Program-made: the position numbers and the translations under genes
The notes under the pieces: model-generated
Seen by the model: only the letters and a program-made list of their open reading frames with translations
Databases searched by the model: none
What the model was told of the DNA's origin: nothing
NCBI GenBank assembly: GCA_019059635.1
Contig: JAGVRJ010000006.1
Coordinates: 1,426,001-1,490,000, forward strand
Source of the DNA: Proales similis
Taxonomy: Eukaryota > Rotifera > Eurotatoria > Ploima > Proalidae
Direction of reading: 5' to 3'
DNA length: 64,000 nt
In this document: in pieces, positions 33,420-44,457 of the stretch
How the letters are laid out: every line of letters starts with the position of its first letter
Numbering within the stretch: position 1 is the first letter of the stretch

Positions 33420-34707
33420 ATGAATCAATTGGATAGTTTGGAAGGCGAGTCAAAGAATCAAATTGCTTCGGACCAATGCCAAACGTGGACAAGCAAAACA
33501 GACTTGCTGCTGGGAGAATTGCTCAAGGATTCGGAAAACAAAATGCAACTGGCCAATGACTATCAGCAACAACAAACACAAGAGTCCTTTAATAAATTGG
33601 CGAGGTTCTTTTATTTCAAAGAAATCATCATGAAACAGCTCTCAGAGGCGGCTGTTGCATTCGCTGCTTCTAAATTAACGTCGGCAAATCATTTCGCATC
33701 ACATTGGCTAAATTCCAGCCATTCAAGCGTGAACTTTTCGGCAGATAAAATTCAATCAGAACAAGGTGGGCTAATGTCGACTGGAATGCCACATTTTCAT
33801 TTAATGAATCGAATTTTTTCCCTGAACGCCTTCTCTTTTAATGAAAAGAATTTTCCCAAATTGCAGCGATTGTGCAGAATGCCAATTTTGATCAGAATTT
33901 TCGAAATTTGTTTCCCTACCTCAACACTTCTCCGACATGCTCTTCGCAGTCGAATGGTAAGAAAAGCAGCAAAAACACCTTTTTACTCGAACAAATTCAC
34001 TCACCTCGTAGATGAACGGCAGACTCGTATTTACATCAATTCTTCAACAATCTAGGAAGTCAAACGAGCCAAACAAGAGACGGTGCAACATTGCCTTACA
34101 AAAAGAGAACGTTGGCTACCGATGAGTGCTCCAACTTTGACTCGACTCAAGAACAATCGAACGATTCGAAATCACCTAGTCCAGCCAACAGTATTAGCGA
34201 GACTCAATCAAACGAAACACTAGCGACGACTTCTGCCCATGCCAAGAAAAGTAAGCTTTCTTCCTGTTGCTTTGAACTTGACCAACGAGAAAACCGCTTC
34301 ATTTCTATAGTCAAACGATGTCCGCATGTGTGGCAGTTCTGCAAGGACTTGTTGGACAACGATAATTACAATCCGTCAATTATAAAATGGCTGAACAAGG
34401 AGCAAGGAATTTTCAAAATTGTCAAGCCCGACAAGGTGGCCGAGCTGTGGGGCGCGCAGAAAAATCGCAAATCGGACAAGAAAATGAATTACGAGAAAAT
34501 GGCGCGGGGCATGAGGTGAACAAAAATTGACGCAAGCTGATTGCAATCTCTTATCTTATTCATTTCAGGTACTCGCGAAGAGAGGGCTTTTTCAAAAAGC
34601 TCGACAAAGAAAAGAACAAACCGAACGAGTACGGAAAGCAGCTAGTGTTCCAATTCAGCGAGAAAGTCATAAACAATCCGCAGCTTAAGTGGAAATTCAA
34701 CATCTAA
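33420..34707 (+). CDS. ETS-domain transcription factor, ESE/PDEF-like
   Basis: Five exons (33420-33765, 33867-33956, 34056-34250, 34311-34515, 34569-34707) encode 324 residues. The N-terminal two thirds are Ser/Asn/Gln rich with no pointed domain visible. The C-terminus is an ETS winged helix: HVWQFCKDLL, IIKWLNKEQGIFKIV, VAELWG and MNYEKMARGMRY, ending in QLVFQFSEKV. QGIFKIV and the Trp spacing resemble the SPDEF or ELF3/EHF groups. The recognition helix keeps both DNA-contacting Arg residues, but the usual RYYY is RYSR. A longer basic insertion follows in the wing. It should bind GGA(A/T) sites, with possible altered specificity. Confidence 0.85.
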
Positions 34708-35546
34708 AGTCAATGCCCGAAACAGCCGCTCTCTGTCTTCCTCTGAACTCGATTGCTTATCGCTTCCGAAATTAAGTGCGCTCCCGGATGGTTCTTTTTA
34801 AGATTATATTCGCCTAGTTTGTTAGTCAAAGTTGATATGTTCGTTTCAAACGCCGCAGTTGAGGCTTAATCGAGTTTACTCGATTTTCTTCTTCGTAATC
34901 TTTCTGTTTTCTTTGTTTTTCTGGTTACCTTTTGTCCTTCTGATTGATTTATTTCTCTCTACTTTGTTGAATAACTGATGTTTTTTTGACTGATAATACT
35001 TCAACTTAATGAATGCTGAGCGAAACTACAACTCTCTTGGTCCAAGGACTTTTATGTTTGAACAAATTTCTAATCCTAGCTCAAACGTTTAAAATTCAGA
35101 TTGGCTCTCAGTTTAGTTGTGAGCTGGTGAATTGTTATTTGTGAATATTTTATTTCATGGACAACTCAATGTTTCTTATCCGAGTTCGCTCACTCCCTCT
35201 GACGCAGAGTTAAAGCGATAATTCAAAAAGCGACAACAACTGTATATCTCGTGTATGCCGTTTGCCGAATGAATAATTGGCTAGTAACCGAATTTTTTAT
35301 TGGGTTAAAAGCGTTCAAAATCTGTCATAATTTAACAAAAAAGAAAATCATACGAGACCACCCAAAGCAATTAACCTGGCTTTTAAATGAGATAAACGTG
35401 AAATGAGTCAATGCATATAGCCTTTGTACACGCGTGTTTCTTCCCTCTTCTCCCGCTCTGAACCTCAAATCCAGCCTCATAATTTTACAACCTCCTCCAT
35501 TTGGCCGAAATAATTTCTCAAATTGAATTTCACCAGCTAAAAGCGA
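34708..35546. other. Intergenic, no gene seen
   Basis: This 840-base AT-rich spacer holds the ETS 3' UTR and the upstream region of the first lipid phosphatase. No clear TATA box or open frame was seen. Confidence 0.45.
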
Positions 35547-36610
35547 ATGTCTCGCAACTCGACATTGGAAACCTTAGATATGTCCAATTCAACAAGCATA
35601 CAAATTCACAATGAGACAAAAGAGCGAGGCAAAGTAGCGCAGCGGAAGAGAATTTTTCAAACAATCATTGACCTTGTGGTCATTTTGATTATATTCGGCA
35701 CATTTCTCATCATCTATTTTTCACTCGAGCCCAAAGTTCGATACATGACCTGCAACGACGACAGCATCTTCTTTCCGTACAAACCGGACACCATCCCGTT
35801 TTGGGCTGTCGGGTTATACGCAACTCTGCTGCCAATTGTGTTCATTATCGGCGTAGAACTAGTCAACGCGAAACTCCTGCCTGGACAAAAGAAACGCGCC
35901 AATTTGACCGTTAGCGAAAAGAGGCGCAAATTTGTTATCTGCACAGTGCATGCACTCTCTCTATTCCTGCTTGGTATCAGCATTACCCTGCTGCTCACCG
36001 AAGTGGGAAAGCGCTCTGTAAGTAGAAGAAATCACCAGGCTGCCATTTTGCTCGAGTTTTTCGAACCCCAAATTCAAGATCGGACGCTTGAGGCCTCATT
36101 TCATTTCAGTATGCCAGCCAGACTTTTCGAAAATTGAATGCACCAGACCAGCTTTGACCGGCTACATTTATAATTCCATCTCGACCGGCGCTGATTTTTG
36201 CACTGGCGATGCGGCCAAAGTAAAGGAGGCCCGACTGAGCTTTCCTTCGGGTCACTCGAGCTACTCTTGGTACGGAATGATGTTTCTCATCATCTACGTC
36301 GAGGCTCGTCTATTTCTGCTCCGCTTTCGCTACGTCAAGTCTCTCATACAAATGGGCGCGTTTATAATTGCGTTTGCAACCGGACTCAGTCGAGTTCCGG
36401 ACTATCACCATCGAGGTTCTGATGTGGTTGCGGGCAGTCTTTTGGGTAAGTGTTTATCTTGCTCAATCAAAATCAAGCCTCTTGATCAAACTCATTTCAA
36501 ACGCAGGGGCTGCGGTGGCCTTTTTCATCACCTGGTTCGTTGGTCGGGTGCTCTGGGAATATGAAGTTGAGAAAAATTATTCTGAATTCGATCTCAAGCC
36601 TTCTGAGTGA
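35547..36610 (+). CDS. Lipid phosphate phosphatase (PAP2 family), tandem copy 1
   Basis: Three exons (35547-36017, 36079-36445, 36507-36610) encode 313 residues. Six membrane segments are predicted. All three PAP2 active-site motifs are complete: GKRSIGRLRP (C1), FPSGHS (C2) and SRVPDYHHRGSD (C3). The family (LPP1-3, wunen) removes phosphate from lysophosphatidate, phosphatidate and sphingosine-1-phosphate at the outer leaflet. A paralogue follows 470 bases downstream on the same strand with introns at equivalent positions around the C1 motif, so the pair arose by tandem duplication. Protein divergence between them shows the event is old. Confidence 0.93.
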
Positions 36611-37009
36611 ATGACCTACCAATTGGCGAACCAAATACCAAAAACGATGTTTTTTCTCTTTTTTTTCCATCTAACTTCAATATCATTCTTTCTTGATTTC
36701 ACAACAACTGAAACTGGTCAATGCAAAATTGAGCTCGTCAAAAGAAATGAATTCATCTCACGTGATAGAGCAGCTGAAAGGCTCCTGGGTGAATAGACGG
36801 AGAAATGAGGCGAGAAGACCATGGAGAATTAAATTGAAGCTTCTGTTCTAAGATGACCCAGTCAGTCTAAGAAACAATCAAACTCATTTTGTAACTTGTC
36901 GCTTCAGTGAACATTTTTAATTGATGAATGAATAAATATCCAATCTGATATTGTTTGCCATCTACTGATTAGTCGTTTTAATTCAACCAGTCGGATGCCA
37001 ACAAGTAAG

Positions 37010-37017
37010 TATAAATA
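37010..37017 (+). promoter_or_regulatory. TATA box of tandem copy 2 of the lipid phosphatase
   Basis: TATAAATA lies 71 nt upstream of the ATG at 37081. No equivalent was seen before copy 1. Confidence 0.5.
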
Positions 37018-37080
37018 TCTTGGTCGATGCTTGAGGCACAGAAGGGTCTAAAGTAGCGAATTTAGAGCCAAAAACAAAAA

Positions 37081-38119
37081 ATGATGGAGACGTACCAGGA
37101 AGACGTGTCGGAAAGCACGCTAGCAAAGAGACTGGCACAAGGAACCGTTGATATAATTGGCTCGTTGATTGCTTTTATAAGCTTCATTCTAGTTCTTACT
37201 CTAAAGGTTTTCATTTTCCACTCATATAGGTCCCTCGCTTTAAATCGGTTATCGCGCTCTCGTTTTTTAGGAGCCAAGGATCGCTTATTACACTTGTGAC
37301 ATGAGCGACGTCTCGCATCCTTACGCGGGCGACACGATTTCAATTCTTGGAGTTGCTCTCTTCTGCACAATTCCTTCAGTGATCATCATCATTCTGGTCG
37401 AACTGGCGAATGCGAAGCTTCTTCCTTTTCAAAACCAATTGAACTTTTCCGTGCAGTTCTGGTTGCGACGATTCGGCATCTATTTGTTTCACGGTTTATC
37501 TTTGTTCGCTTTCGGAATCGGCGTCACTCTTTTGCTGACCGAAATCGGCAAGCGATGGGTCGGTAAGGAATGCCAAGACCTCAACTCTTGTTTTCTTAAA
37601 AAATTCAAGTTAATTCTCGTCTGCCAAGGTCGATTGAGGCCTCACTTTTTAGCCGTTTGCAATCCGGACATAACTCAAATAAATTGCATCACAAATGCTG
37701 CCACTGGCTCAGTTTACAACTCAATTTCAACCGGTGGCAGCTTTTGCACCGGCAATTCGGACGACATTGAAGAGGCGCGCTTAAGCTTCCCGTCAGGCCA
37801 CGCAAGCTTCTCCGCTTTCACAATGTTCTTCTTGATCTTTTACTTACAAGCCAGACTCTACTTGGTCAGATTTCGATTCATCAAAGCCTTGCTTCAGGTG
37901 ACCGCTTTCATTACCGCCTGGGTGACGGCCATCAGCCGAATACTCGACTACAAGCATCGGGGATCCGATGTTCTGGGAGGTGGCATTCTGGGAGCGGGGG
38001 TCGCTGTTTTCATGTGCTTCTATGTGGGCGAAGTGATTTGGGACAGCACTTTTGAAGAGCGCATCACCGATTTCGATCAAAAACTTAAAATGCAAACTGG
38101 CCAGCCTCAGTTCTATTAG
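37081..38119 (+). CDS. Lipid phosphate phosphatase (PAP2 family), tandem copy 2
   Basis: Three exons (37081-37206, 37271-37562, 37629-38119) encode 302 residues. The active-site motifs GKRWVGRLRP, FPSGHAS and SRILDYKHRGSD are intact, and six membrane segments are present. The 66-nt second intron has no stop and is a multiple of three. Retaining it would insert 22 residues just before the C1 Arg-Pro, so splicing is inferred from the alignment with copy 1 and from the canonical splice sites. The two copies differ most in the first extracellular loop and the C-terminal tail, which suggests divergent regulation or substrate use. Confidence 0.92.
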
Positions 38120-38298
38120 AAAATGTTGCGATTGTTGTGCAACCCTCGCTTCTCCAAAACCGCCAAGACATTCATTCTCTTCTTTACGTCTTCTCTCTTT
38201 TTTTTTTTAATATTATTTTTGTTTTTAATAAAAAGAAATCAAATTTCCTTTGAGGTTGGAGTTTGCGCAAAAGTGCTTGCCGACAAACCATCGGTAGA

Positions 38299-40798
38299 AT
38301 GCAAAGTCAAATTTTTAGGCCGGTGTCACTTGGCCAGTCCGAGGTTAAGTTCATTGAATTCAAAGTAAAAAAGCAGTCGAAATTGGGCAGCGGCTCAATT
38401 GTGTTCTCGTATCAAACATTTCTCGATGGTTTGTGATCAATTAAAAGAATCAAAGTAGAATGAACATTTCAAATAGGTGAGAAAAGGTTCGGATAAGACA
38501 GAAAAGTACCGATGCCACCTGAATGGCATCACAGTCAAGCATCTCTACGACATAAAAAAGGAAGCCGTAATCACGTCAGAGTAAGAAGGCTACCGAACTT
38601 GTGCAGCTGCAAGCAGTTTCTTTTTAAGAATTAATCGACCAGAACTGGCTTGTTTGAATTCGAGATCTGCTCTCATCCGATTGTCGACAAGCAAATGTGC
38701 TGCGTTTGTGGACAAGATCTGAAGAGGTTAGCCCTATTTTGTACGAGCCTTGCCAGTAATCGATTTGAGATTGCCGCTCGTTCGACAACTTGACGTTCCA
38801 AGAGACAAGTAAGCAATCATGCTTAGTTTTTAGAGATGAGCAGGTGAAAAAGAGCTCGCGAGAACTGAGCGCTGCTGCGTCGATCGCTATTTTACACGCC
38901 GAGCCCGGAGTTAGAGTTTCGCACGAAATGGCGCTCGAAATCGGCAAGAAAGATCTGGTCAGTCTGGTCAAGAATCGAAAGCTCGTCCTTCTTGTCGACC
39001 TTGATCACACGCTCATCCACACAACGCACGAGAATGTGCGCGCCGATCTCAAGGTGGTCCTTCTTTTTTTTTTTAATTTCTTCTTCCCGGTCCTCGTCTG
39101 CAACGGCAACTCTCCTAATCAGGACGTGCATCATTATGAGCTTCTGCATCGTAGTGTGTGGTATCACACCAAGTTTCGGCCCGGCTGCATGGAGTTTCTT
39201 CAACACATGTCCAAACTGTACGAGCTGCATGTGGTCACTTTTGGCGAGAGGACCTACGCACACAAAATAGCCGACATGATGGACCCCAAGCGCACATTCT
39301 TTCACGACCGCATCTTGTCGCGCAACGAAATCGTGAATCCGATATCGAAGACCGACAACTTGAGGTACGAAGACGGCCCTTTGCTAGTGTGTGTGTGTAA
39401 TCTCCTTAAACAGCAGCTGTTTTCAGATCGCTCTTCCCGCTCGGCGATAAAATGGTCTGCATAATAGACGATCGTGAAGATGTGTGGAATTACGCGCGTA
39501 ATCTAATCTGTGTGATGCCGTACGTGTTTTTCAAAAACACCGGCGACATAAACGATCCTCACTTGGCACATAAAAAGAAAAATCAGCTCTCTCGTGCGAG
39601 TTCAGTGGCGCCCGATCAAAGCACCAGCGAGGAGAGCAGCGATTCAAATTCCAGCGGAGGCCAAAGTGACGATTACGAAGACAAAGATAACTACCTGGAG
39701 TCTCTGCGTCACATTCTCACTCAGATCCACGACGAATACTACAAAATATACCAAGACCGACTTGATCAGCAGGAGAAGAAGCTTGCCGACTCGCTCGACG
39801 AAGCCGACTTGCCCGACGTGAAACGCGTGATTCCGTTGATTAAAAAGCGAGTGCTGGAAAATGTGGTGATCACGTTCTCTGGTGTTGTGCCCACTGGCTA
39901 CGATCTGAAAAAACAACGCTGTTACATAATGGCGCGATCGTTGGGCGCCACTGTGAACGATTCGCTAGTGCTGGCCACCGACTCGAATGAGCAGTCGGAA
40001 ACCAAGATCAAAATTCGCAAGTACGAGTTCGAAAGCGACGAACTGAGCAACAGCAACAGCAGCGGTGGTTTCACTCGGAGTAGTGAAGAAGAAGACGGCA
40101 TCAATCGTCCAACGACTCATCTGGTGGCGGCCAAATATGGAACCAGCAAGGTCCACGACACCCTCAAGTCCAAGCGGCCTATTCATGTTGTGACTCCAGA
40201 GTGGCTCATAAATTGCCATTATCGATGGGCCCATTGCGACGAGGCTGACTTTAAACTCACCAAAAGCTACGAATACAAAAAATGCATCTTCCACCAAGAG
40301 TACAACATGCATCAAAAGTACAAGAGCTCTGCCATGAGCACATCCAGAGCGAGCGGATCGCCCAAAAGGACACACGAAAGCGAGGCCACCGCTCAGGGCC
40401 TAGAGAGAGACGCCGATTTAAGCGTCGATTCAGGCACTGACGCAAAGAAGTTCAAAACTGACGAGACGATCGAGTTTCAGCCCGATTTGTTGGAGATTAT
40501 GGACAATGAAGTGAACAAGGAGCTGGACGCAATCGACGATGACGACGATGAGTTTGAGGATGAGCTGCAGCAACCAGACGATAATAGCCAGGAGAGCGAG
40601 TCGGACGAAGACGCAGAAGCCGAGAATGGGGAAGACGACGAGGAAAGGAATAATTCAAGTGACGAAGAGAACCGAAATGGCGAGTTTTCAAGAGATGCCA
40701 ACCTCTCCGACTCAACCACAAGTTATGAGGGCTCATTAGGCTCGATAGACGATGAATTTGTCGAGGCGCTCGAAAGGGATATTTTCAACAAAAACTAA
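38299..40798 (+). CDS. CTDP1: RNA polymerase II CTD phosphatase FCP1
   Basis: Seven exons (38299-38428, 38487-38580, 38643-38726, 38770-38808, 38834-39053, 39123-39364, 39427-40798) encode 726 residues. An N-terminal biotinyl-like fold and the CSHP..CCVCGQDL zinc motif precede the FCP homology domain. That domain has the DxDxT signature VDLDHTLIHTT, then YELHVVTFGERTYA, LSRNEI and CIIDDREDVW. A BRCT domain follows (about 39840-40260; VITFSGVVPTG ... VVTPEWLINCH), then a long acidic tail. FCP1 dephosphorylates the polymerase II C-terminal domain to recycle it. The join between exons 4 and 5 is ambiguous: acceptors at 38834, 38855 and 38870 all keep frame. Confidence 0.93.
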
Positions 40799-41298
40799 TT
40801 TGCTCCTTCCGCTCCGCGCCAATTCGAGCAGATTCGCCGGCTCACTTGAATAGAACTGCATGATTGCATTGATGTAAATTTCAGCTCAATCTAAAATTCT
40901 ACTTTCATTTCAACCTAGAATTGAACACCCTCGAATAAATGAATGAAAAAATAGCCGTTTATCAACATTGCGCTCCTTCTCCTCCCTCAAAAACTCGCAT
41001 CATAAGCTCATTGATTGTCAAGATCTGAGGAAGAAGAAGAAGAAAACTGCTCTTTGATTGAATTTTATGAAAAAAAAAATCCAATTGAGACCATTTTTTT
41101 CAAGCATTGTGAATTGTTTTTTAACGAGTGCAGAATTTTTTCTGTTTTACAATTCTTTTTTGGCTGTTTTTATTTTAACATGATCTTGATTAATGGTTTA
41201 TTATATATTCAGAGTTCAATTTGTCGTTAAGTTTGGATTTAATTCGTCGGTATCTTACTGGCGACCACCTAAAACCGTTAATGAAGGAGTGTTTAGGG
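40799..41298. other. Convergent intergenic region
   Basis: It separates the FCP1 stop from the 3' end of SLC25A51. A poly(A) signal AATAAA lies near 40935 on the plus strand. A/T-rich runs dominate and no gene was seen. Confidence 0.5.
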
Positions 41299-42270
41299 CT
41301 AGTGGTCGGCTGCAAAGTGTCGGGTGACGGATTTGAGAATAAGCTCGTAAGAGGCGTTGGTGAGCCCCCAGGAGAAGACGGCACGAGTGAAATTTGTGCC
41401 GACTCCTTTGTAAAACAGGGCGATATTGCGCTCCCTCATTTCGTAGACAATAAAAAACGCTTGACGCATGGTCAGAAACTGGCCAGCGATTCGAGCTTGC
41501 ATGTGCGACTTGAGCACATTCAGCGGATAGAACAGAGTGGATATGAAGGCGCCGAGAAAGCCTCCGTTCACAAAATCGAAAAGAGTGTTCATGTAGCGTT
41601 TATCAGTCTCGGGAAACAGCGACTTGAGCGGCTTGCGCGCCGAGAAAAATACGGCGTTGGATAGACTGTTGCGCAAGCAGATTGCGCTCATTCCTCTGTA
41701 GAGCTCTTTGAAGCCGTATTCGCTGGTGAAATGATGAAACACGTGCCAAGTGTGTCGGTAGCTTGAATGAAACTGTTTCATTTGTAAAATGGCCTGAATG
41801 CGTTCAAACGGTGTCAAAGTGGCCTCGGTCAAGCCGGCCATCGACGCAGAGATAATCGTTAAATAAAAATCGAGTTTCACTGGGTTCATAGTTCGAATCG
41901 TGGTCGAATCAGACTTTTTGACCAAAGCCTTCAGCCGGGTGAAGTATTCGCTCTGAGTGCCGAACATGATTGAGTAGCTGGTCGACTTTTGCAACAGAGG
42001 CGGAAGAAGACCTCGGTAGGCGTGCTTCAGGCCTTCATCTTTCAGCTGCTTGACAGCTTCGGTGAAGCTGATTCCTTGCAATATTTGCCTGAACATCACT
42101 TTATTGAATGGGAACAGGACAGTTATGCTGGTGCAAGCAGCTAAATAGCCCGAGGCGAACTCGTACGGCGAGTTGAGATGAAATTTGGGTTGCGCGGCGG
42201 CATTACGTCCGTCCGACGCGGACTTGTCGCTCTGTCCGCTCGTGGATACATGCCGCTCGATGTTTTCCAT
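41299..42270 (-). CDS. SLC25A51: Mitochondrial carrier, SLC25A51/52-type NAD+ transporter
   Basis: A single exon encodes 323 residues. The three carrier repeats are recognisable from the PFNKVMFRQ, TPFERIQAILQ and YPLNVLKSHMQ signatures. These are the atypical forms seen in SLC25A51/SLC25A52 (MCART), where the PxDxxR motif is modified. Other matching blocks are GLLPPLLQK and YRGMSAICLRNSLSNAVFF. SLC25A51 imports NAD+ into the mitochondrial matrix. The sequence TATAAATGG overlaps the start codon. The absence of introns is shared with only a few genes in the window. Confidence 0.9.
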   Translation of the reverse strand: MENIERHVSTSGQSDKSASDGRNAAAQPKFHLNSPYEFASGYLAACTSITVLFPFNKVMFRQILQGISFTEAVKQLKDEGLKHAYRGLLPPLLQKSTSYSIMFGTQSEYFTRLKALVKKSDSTTIRTMNPVKLDFYLTIISASMAGLTEATLTPFERIQAILQMKQFHSSYRHTWHVFHHFTSEYGFKELYRGMSAICLRNSLSNAVFFSARKPLKSLFPETDKRYMNTLFDFVNGGFLGAFISTLFYPLNVLKSHMQARIAGQFLTMRQAFFIVYEMRERNIALFYKGVGTNFTRAVFSWGLTNASYELILKSVTRHFAADH

Positions 42271-42771
42271 TTATAGCATAGATGTACAATAACGTTTCGG
42301 TCTCAAAACGAATGTGAAGAGTCAATACGCAGAGAAAGGTTGAAGCTAAACCTCCGGACTGATGCAAGACTCGACTTCGAACAAGATATGCAAATATTCT
42401 CCAAAAAAACAATCGGAAGATTTGTTTTCAATACGCCGGCTGCGCCCAACTTTTTATATGTGTGCCGTTTCGAGGGCCAGCTTTGAACCAGTTCGCATTT
42501 AGGCTGCGTTCTCAAGCAGATTTATGCGATTCGATTTATGAAAGTTGCCTCGATCAAATTCATTTGGCGCGTGCAAAACTGTCCGAATGTGCTGTGCATT
42601 CTCTATCGCTCGGAAATATCGGCTTGTCCGCCTCTCAAAGACCCGAGTGGATCATCAGCCCATTTATTAGCCCAAGAATTTGCGTTTGCTCACACTTTAT
42701 TATGCAATGGATGAAAATGATTTCCAAAAAATGTTATTGACGGTAATTTACACGCACATTTGCTATTTGAT
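42271..42771. other. Intergenic, no gene seen
   Basis: It lies upstream of SLC25A51 and downstream of the LPMO, both on the minus strand. Open frames here are short and unrelated to known families. Confidence 0.45.
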
Positions 42772-43740
42772 TCAATAAAACTGAATAAAGATCAAGGCAG
42801 AGAATATCAAGACTGAGTGGACCAGGCCAAAGATTGAGGAGAGTTTGTGTGTCGAAAGGCAACCGGACACTTCAATTGTGGTTTTGTTGAGCCTGTCGTC
42901 CGGCTCGATCGGGTTTGTCGGATTTGAGCCGGGCAATATTTCAATGTCGGCGCAATTGTAAAACTCCTCTTGCTTTTGGGCACAGCCCAGGCAATCGTAG
43001 CCAGATGACTTGCCGAAGTTGTTGCCAGCGTGGTACTTCCACTGCAGAATGCAGTCGGAGCAAGTGACGCCTGGAGGCAGCTGAGCTTGTACCACGAACT
43101 TGGTGTTGTTCTTGGTCGGAACAAAGTAGCGAAATTTGTTCATGTACTCGCTGACGCCTCTAGGCCGAACATGCTCATTATTGTTGTGAATCAGGAGCAA
43201 ATGCTCGTCAAAGCAATCCTGTTCCACAATCTTGAGCTTTTCGTCATTCTTGCAGAGACGAAACTCGAAGAAGCCGTAGTGGTTGGCTGTGATGTCGATC
43301 GTTACGTTTATCTCTTCGCCCTCGTAATAGCTCTTTCCGATTATGCCTGTGGCGTATTTGCCGCCCGGCTCGTGGTCCTTCACTTCGGCATCATAGGGGT
43401 CCTTAAGATTTCGTTCTTATTTGGGACAAACAAGAGCATCATGACAAACAATTCAATTTACTCCACACACTCCGCACTTTCCTCCATTTTTTTCCCACTG
43501 ATGAACGATGCCGCCACAGTAGTTGCTTAAATGTGAGAGAAGTGATAAATGAACGGATTTGACACTTGGGACTATTAGAGGCAACCTCATGTCGTTGTAG
43601 TTGGGTGGCACATCAAAACCGAATCGCCACATGGATCCGCGCTGTGGCGGATCAATCATTCTTCCGTGCGGCTCGACTATGCCGATTAGGAAGGAAAATA
43701 CCAGGAGGCGTTGAGCTGTAGTCTTTCTTGTCACCAACAT
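42772..43740 (-). CDS. AA15 lytic polysaccharide monooxygenase, probably GPI-anchored
   Basis: Three exons (43586-43740, 43462-43525, 42772-43401) encode 282 residues. A signal peptide ends at VEP, leaving His25 as the mature N-terminus, the first copper ligand of the histidine brace (HGRMIDPPQRGSMWR). The second brace His is in ANHYGFFEFRLC. NYCGGIVHQW, GGKCGVCGD, CSDCILQWKY and NCADIEI are all AA15 signatures. AA15 enzymes cleave chitin or cellulose oxidatively and occur in arthropods and other invertebrates. A C-terminal hydrophobic segment (LVHSVLIFSALIFIQF) after a Ser/Pro linker suggests GPI or membrane attachment. Confidence 0.92.
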
Positions 43741-44457
43741 TTCATGCGTTGGGCATAATCGTTCACTCAAAAGTGACTAGATGAGCTAGCTTGAACTTTG
43801 ATTAGATCAAACGCTTTCCCCCCTTAACAAGCCTGCATACAGCCACGCTTTGCTCAAATGCAACAAAGCTACAATTACCGAGTGTTTAGACTCGTCGAAT
43901 ATGTGAAAGGGTGTGAATATCGAGCGAGAGGGCGAGCGTTTACATCTCCGACTCATGTTTCTCTGCGCTCGTGCGCAATTCTAATCCGTTCGGCTAATCC
44001 TTGTTGAACGCTTATCTGCTATTTGCATCAAAGGACAATCACAAAGAGCGGTTTCCATTCTTAGGACTGGTCACTCCTAAACGCACGTAGCTTGCTTGAC
44101 CCGTTCGCTAATTAGAAGGAAAACTAGCTAAGATTACGAGCGAACTAGCCGAATAAACAACGAGAGACACGCGAGCGTCGAATGATTTCTCTCTGCAGTG
44201 ATAAGTTGGACACTCTGTCTTGAACTTTCAAGGATTGGCCTCGGCGAGATTAATTGAGCTCTGACTGGTCAAATTCTGTTGTCTTCATCTTGGAATGCTT
44301 AAAACAAGCAGCAGTGAAATTATTTCAACTATCTGACCTTGTTCCAAATTTAAATAAAAATTCGAAAAATTTCCCTCAAAATTAGAACTAGGGCAAAATG
44401 CCAAGACTCGGCCAAGTGCGTAGTTTTGGTTCTTCGTGACATCCTGTTTTGTGAAAT
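43741..44457. promoter_or_regulatory. Divergent intergenic region, LPMO / CAP gene
   Basis: This 717-base region lies between two outward-facing genes for secreted proteins. No TATA box was identified with confidence. Confidence 0.45.

Noticed and set aside
38809-38833. 25-nt intron in FCP1
   Set aside because: Acceptors at 38855 and 38870 also keep frame and would give 46- or 61-nt introns, closer to the usual size. The 25-nt version cannot be claimed without RNA data, although the exon list above uses it.
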